From Candidatus Saccharimonadota bacterium (GTDB taxonomy: Bacteria > Patescibacteriota > Saccharimonadia > Saccharimonadales > Saccharimonadaceae): a stretch of 42,429 nt of DNA. Of this stretch, positions 39,766 to 42,429 are shown piece by piece. The DNA lies in assembly GCA_017406745.1 (NCBI GenBank), contig JAFQXY010000040.1, forward strand, positions 1-42,429, in the 5' to 3' direction. Made by a program: the position numbers and the translations under genes. Positions within the stretch are counted from its first letter, which is position 1; every line of letters starts with the position of its first letter. The notes beneath the pieces are model-generated. The model worked only from the letters and a program-made list of their open reading frames with translations, was not told the origin of the DNA and did not search any database.

Positions 39766-40654
39766 TTTTGGAAAAATTCACAGACTCCACTGCTTTACGC
39801 AAAGCTTCTTCGCTACCATAATGCGTGTGTACGCCGGGAGCATCAGACAACATATGTTGCGCAAAAGGAAAACTTACAACTTTATCTAACACTGCACCAA
39901 ATTTGCCGGTACGCGTACTGGATACTTGATAATGCACTACATTTTTTAGTGGTATATCTAGCGCTTGTTTCATTTCTTCGGGGAAAAATGTTAACGAGAA
40001 TAAATCTCCATCTGGCTCGCCAGCCAACCGCCCATAGGCAATAGAAGTATTACCTTCTATCCATAGCCGTTTATTTAGTGGGCGCATTTTGGAGTTTATT
40101 AAATTGGCAGTGCACTCTACCTTTTGGGTTTTGTCATTATTGTGCATTTCACACACAAAATCGCCCTCGCAAGTAGTAGTCATTATTGCTCCAATACAAT
40201 CTGGGGATTTTAGCCCATGTTTTTCATCGTAACTAATGGTATCACTAATATAATCCATCATCACCCAACTAAGTAAACCTGTTTGAGTATTTTCCGCCAC
40301 TAAGTAATATTCCGCCCTAGCGCCCCAAAACACGCTGGTATGAATCCGGAACATACTAACAATTCCGTAATATTTTTCTGCGTCGTTTTCAAAAACAGCT
40401 GATTTGGCTGGTACAAAATCATTTGGCATGAATTTTTGGATTTTGGTGGGGTCTGGGATTTCGTAAAACAAAAATGTACAATATGGCTCTACCACAAACG
40501 GCATTTGACCGGCTTTTTTGGTAGCACTAGTAATGATTTTGCGTTGCAAGCATACTGGTAGTTTGCAAAGTTTAGTTTGCAGGTAGTGAGTTTTGCCCAC
40601 CATCATGGGGTCTACGAGTTTTTCTACGCCTTTGGCATAATTTAGTACGTTCAT
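39743..40654 (-). CDS. Uncharacterized 303-aa protein, possibly acetoacetate-decarboxylase-like fold
   Basis: 303 aa, soluble, no signal peptide. Predicted mixed beta structure with EPYCTFLFYEIPDPTKIQKFMP near residue 55 and ARAEYYLVAENTQTGLLSW near 110, faintly like the acetoacetate decarboxylase superfamily. I do not see the catalytic Lys context clearly, so the fold is a guess. Six to seven Cys are unusual for a cytosolic protein here. Leaderless: TATAAT (40666-40661, minus) ends 6 nt before the ATG. Confidence 0.65.
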   Translation of the reverse strand: MNVLNYAKGVEKLVDPMMVGKTHYLQTKLCKLPVCLQRKIITSATKKAGQMPFVVEPYCTFLFYEIPDPTKIQKFMPNDFVPAKSAVFENDAEKYYGIVSMFRIHTSVFWGARAEYYLVAENTQTGLLSWVMMDYISDTISYDEKHGLKSPDCIGAIMTTTCEGDFVCEMHNNDKTQKVECTANLINSKMRPLNKRLWIEGNTSIAYGRLAGEPDGDLFSLTFFPEEMKQALDIPLKNVVHYQVSSTRTGKFGAVLDKVVSFPFAQHMLSDAPGVHTHYGSEEALRKAVESVNFSKIKTLGKR

Positions 40655-40668
40655 GGTTATATTATATC

Positions 40669-40696
40669 AAAATACCGCCCATTGTGGGGCGGTATT
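40669..40696. repeat. Dispersed palindrome 2
   Basis: AAAATACCGCCC/GGGCGGTATT with loop ATTGTG. It is the palindrome at 39027 in reverse orientation. It lies between two divergent genes, where a terminator has no obvious use, just upstream of the -10 of the 303-aa gene. Confidence 0.8.
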
Positions 40697-40714
40697 ATTA
40701 AAAGATGGTCTTAC

Positions 40715-40743
40715 TTGTAGATTTCTTGCGATTAAGATATAAT
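40715..40743 (+). promoter_or_regulatory. Promoter of the MntA-like gene
   Basis: TTGTAG (40715-40720), 17-bp spacer, TATAAT (40738-40743). An AAGG site lies before ATG 40768. Confidence 0.65.
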
Positions 40744-40767
40744 AATATCATTAAGCAAGGAAATAAT

Positions 40768-41058
40768 ATGCTTACAGTGGAAAAAATCAAAAAAATTGTC
40801 GCCAAAGTGTCTAAGGAGTATGGTGTTAAAAATGCCTATCTTTTTGGTTCATATGCGCGCGGTGAAGCTCATAAGGGGTCAGATATAGACATTATCATAG
40901 ATAAAGGAGAACTTCAAACATATAATTTGTATTGCGATATGAAATTTGCCCTTGAAGACAAATTGGGCACAAAGGTAGATTTACTAACAATGGAAGGAAT
41001 AAAACCACGTTTTTTTGAGCTAATTAAAGGCGACAGGATTTTATTATATGGAGCATAA
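40768..41058 (+). CDS. MntA-like minimal nucleotidyltransferase (antitoxin)
   Basis: 96 aa. The signature GSYARGEAHKGSDID matches GSx10DxD of minimal nucleotidyltransferases, the MntA side of MntA-HepT systems. It would transfer AMP to the HepT toxin. The gene appears intact, but its partner downstream is broken. The start at 40768 follows AAGG, and the in-frame upstream sequence has no ribosome site. The stop overlaps the ATG of the hepT remnant. Confidence 0.85.
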   Translation: MLTVEKIKKIVAKVSKEYGVKNAYLFGSYARGEAHKGSDIDIIIDKGELQTYNLYCDMKFALEDKLGTKVDLLTMEGIKPRFFELIKGDRILLYGA

Positions 41059-41152
41059 AGATGTTTTTTGTTAGAGATGATTGTTGAATATTCTTCAAGA
41101 GAATGTACCAGAACTTCATACCTATTGCAACAAGCTAATCAAGGTAGACTAA
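41048..41152 (+). pseudogene. HepT remnant with frameshift and internal deletion
   Basis: MEHKDVF then, after a one-base loss in a T-run (41064-41069), LEMIVEY: these are the first 15 HepT residues. The sequence then jumps to ILQENVPELHTYCNKLIK (41090-41143) and a stop at 41152, the typical HepT C-terminus. The middle, with the catalytic HEPN motif, is gone. Confidence 0.75.
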
Positions 41153-41165
41153 AAAATATTATTCT

Positions 41166-41195
41166 AAAATACCGCCCTTTGTGGGGCGGTATTTT
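41166..41195. terminator. Dispersed palindrome 3, shared terminator
   Basis: AAAATACCGCCC (41166-41177) pairs with GGGCGGTATTTT (41184-41195), followed by T's on the plus strand. It serves the mntA remnant operon and, on the minus strand, cassette C. Confidence 0.88.
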
Positions 41196-41203
41196 TTGCT
41201 TGA

Positions 41204-42196
41204 TTACTCTGCGCTTTTGCGGGATTTTTTACCACGATTCTTGGCGCGGACTATAAAGTAGATTATGATAGCTACAATTATAAAGATAATGATAAAGAGG
41301 AGCCAGATGGGACACTTAATCACCATTTTACTTACTTGCTGGGTAACACCCTCAAATTCTACAGTATAAACTACATTAAAGATACCTATACCAGGAGTTT
41401 GGTCCCATGCGGTTTCGTTGTAGAGGGTGCGGTCTGGAAGGATGGTACGATCTTGCGGATCTTCTTCGTTAGTATAGATTTCTTCACCAGAGAATAGTGG
41501 GAATACTTGTAATATATATTTAGCTTCACCGTGGACATTACCAGTATTCTTTACAGAAGAAGAACCAGTGATATTACCAGATAGTAAGAATCCAGGTACA
41601 TTTACATCCGTAATTTCACCTTGACGAACAACATCACCTGTGATTTCTGCATAGATAGTGTGGGCGATTTTTCTAATCTCCTTTACGCCGGTGCTGACTC
41701 CATCTTCTTGAGTATTGTTAGAATTTTCATCTGAATTTTCGTCGCTCCAAATATTGGCGCCCACTAATATAGATGCATACTGTCCACCACCAGGAGCATT
41801 TTGAGGAACAGTAATTTTATACTCAACAGTTGTTTTCTCGCCAGAAGATAATCTTCCTTCTTTTGGCGACTCTATGGTGATCCATTTTATCATTTCATTA
41901 TTGGTACCATAGGTATTGTTAAAATCATTAGTGTAATTTTCATCTACAAAGAATGGTGCAACTTCTATACTATATTTTATATCATTATCATAGTTAGTAG
42001 GTACAAAAACATCAATTGACGAAGAGTATTCATCTCCTGGATTTAGAACTATTTTTTCGTCCATAGGCGATACCGAAAAAGCCAGTCCACCCTCCGCTAT
42101 AGCACGTAATGTCAATATAGATGGTGCAATTAACATTGCAATTGCTAATACGCTAACTATTGCCCACTTTTTTCTTATGCTTTTAATATTTTTCAT
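41204..42196 (-). CDS. DUF916/WxL-interacting-like anchored protein, cassette C
   Basis: 330 aa, a close paralog of the 38026 gene in inverted orientation. Signal peptide; FSVSPMDEKIVLNPGDEYSS; VPQNAPGGGQYASILVGA; shared second domain; C-terminal helix and RAKNRGKKSRKSAE tail. The first ~175 residues are diverged (for example the Asn/Ser-rich linker), whereas the C-terminal half and 3' flank are nearly identical at DNA level. AAAGGAGATAA precedes the ATG. Confidence 0.78.
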   Translation of the reverse strand: MKNIKSIRKKWAIVSVLAIAMLIAPSILTLRAIAEGGLAFSVSPMDEKIVLNPGDEYSSSIDVFVPTNYDNDIKYSIEVAPFFVDENYTNDFNNTYGTNNEMIKWITIESPKEGRLSSGEKTTVEYKITVPQNAPGGGQYASILVGANIWSDENSDENSNNTQEDGVSTGVKEIRKIAHTIYAEITGDVVRQGEITDVNVPGFLLSGNITGSSSVKNTGNVHGEAKYILQVFPLFSGEEIYTNEEDPQDRTILPDRTLYNETAWDQTPGIGIFNVVYTVEFEGVTQQVSKMVIKCPIWLLFIIIFIIVAIIIYFIVRAKNRGKKSRKSAE

Positions 42197-42278
42197 TTAT
42201 CTCCTTTATTTTTTTATTAACTTACTATATTACTTATCAGTTGATTAACCAATTAACCAGTTAATTAATTTTCATCTC

Positions 42279-42429
42279 TTAATTACTAATCTCACATTTT
42301 AAACCCTGATTTGCATAGGCTTGTGCAACTTTTTCTTGACTGTATGATGTACTGGTTAAACTATCTAGCATAAAGTATTTTAGAGCTCTACTATCTATTT
42401 CACTACCAGTAGCATAGAGTGATAGCTGT
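42279..42429 (-). CDS. N-anchored extracytoplasmic protein, cassette C (partial)
   Basis: The last 50 codons of a gene that continues past the window edge. They are almost identical in DNA to the end of the gene at 37404-37967 (LYATGSEIDSRALKYFMLD, ending LKCEISN). It shows that the duplication includes at least the second gene of the cassette; a secreted subunit gene is expected beyond the edge. Confidence 0.85.
   Translation of the reverse strand, partial: QLSLYATGSEIDSRALKYFMLDSLTSTSYSQEKVAQAYANQGLKCEISN

Noticed and set aside
1-42429. TGA recoding as in Gracilibacteria or SR1
   Set aside because: Several well-bounded genes (avd, grpE, tpiA, the stalk protein gene) end in TGA exactly at family-typical ends, and conserved proteins have no internal TGA.

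Overview
The window most probably comes from a Candidate Phyla Radiation bacterium, and Candidatus Saccharibacteria (TM7) is my best guess. The reasons are short versions of housekeeping genes (hrcA 249 aa, truB 222 aa without room for a PUA domain), TGA used as a normal stop codon, which argues against Gracilibacteria and SR1, many secreted proteins with TGP-type C-terminal anchors, and a very large VirB6/TrbL-like protein. The lineage is inferred from gene content only; no 16S rRNA is present.

Region 1 (1-4.6 kb) is a complete-looking diversity-generating retroelement (DGR). It holds the 3' part of a large surface protein with a C-terminal variable repeat (VR), a noncoding template repeat (TR), a long structured spacer, an Avd-like accessory gene and a reverse transcriptase. 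VR and TR are 137 bp each and differ at 26 positions, all of them adenines in TR. A DUF3800 gene follows in convergent orientation.

Region 2 (5.3-12.4 kb) is core metabolism and proteostasis: a fused sugar-kinase-like/class I aldolase protein, hrcA-grpE behind a CIRCE operator, ribosomal protein L25, a phosphomannomutase-like HAD protein diverging from tpiA through one shared palindromic promoter, a membrane-anchored protein, and tRNA-His and tRNA-Gly.

Region 3 (12.4-22.3 kb) is cell envelope and secretion: two GC-rich genes with near-consensus promoters and long leaders, a DUF11-like surface protein, and an operon with a single-pass membrane protein, a 1265-aa VirB6/TrbL-like protein and a small ORF.

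Region 4 (22.3-33.8 kb) is mostly housekeeping: murB-folD, recA, a NUDIX-recX pair with a GC-rich palindromic insertion inside recX, truB plus a PRC-barrel gene, frr, uppS, rseP, a CPBP protease and a GH13 glycosidase. Two copies of a 25-26 codon small ORF with strong ribosome binding sites lie upstream of recA and truB.

Region 5 (33.9-42.4 kb) holds three copies of a surface cassette: a small secreted two-cysteine protein, a strong terminator, an N-anchored protein, and a DUF916/WxL-interacting-like protein with a C-terminal membrane anchor. The copies are in alternating orientation and are mixed with decayed MntA-HepT toxin-antitoxin genes and a dispersed 28-bp palindrome. The two right-hand copies form a long inverted repeat around about 2.1 kb.

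A window-wide feature is leaderless expression: at least 12 genes have a TATAAT-type -10 box ending 6-8 nt before the start codon, while surface and secreted genes mostly carry Shine-Dalgarno sites.
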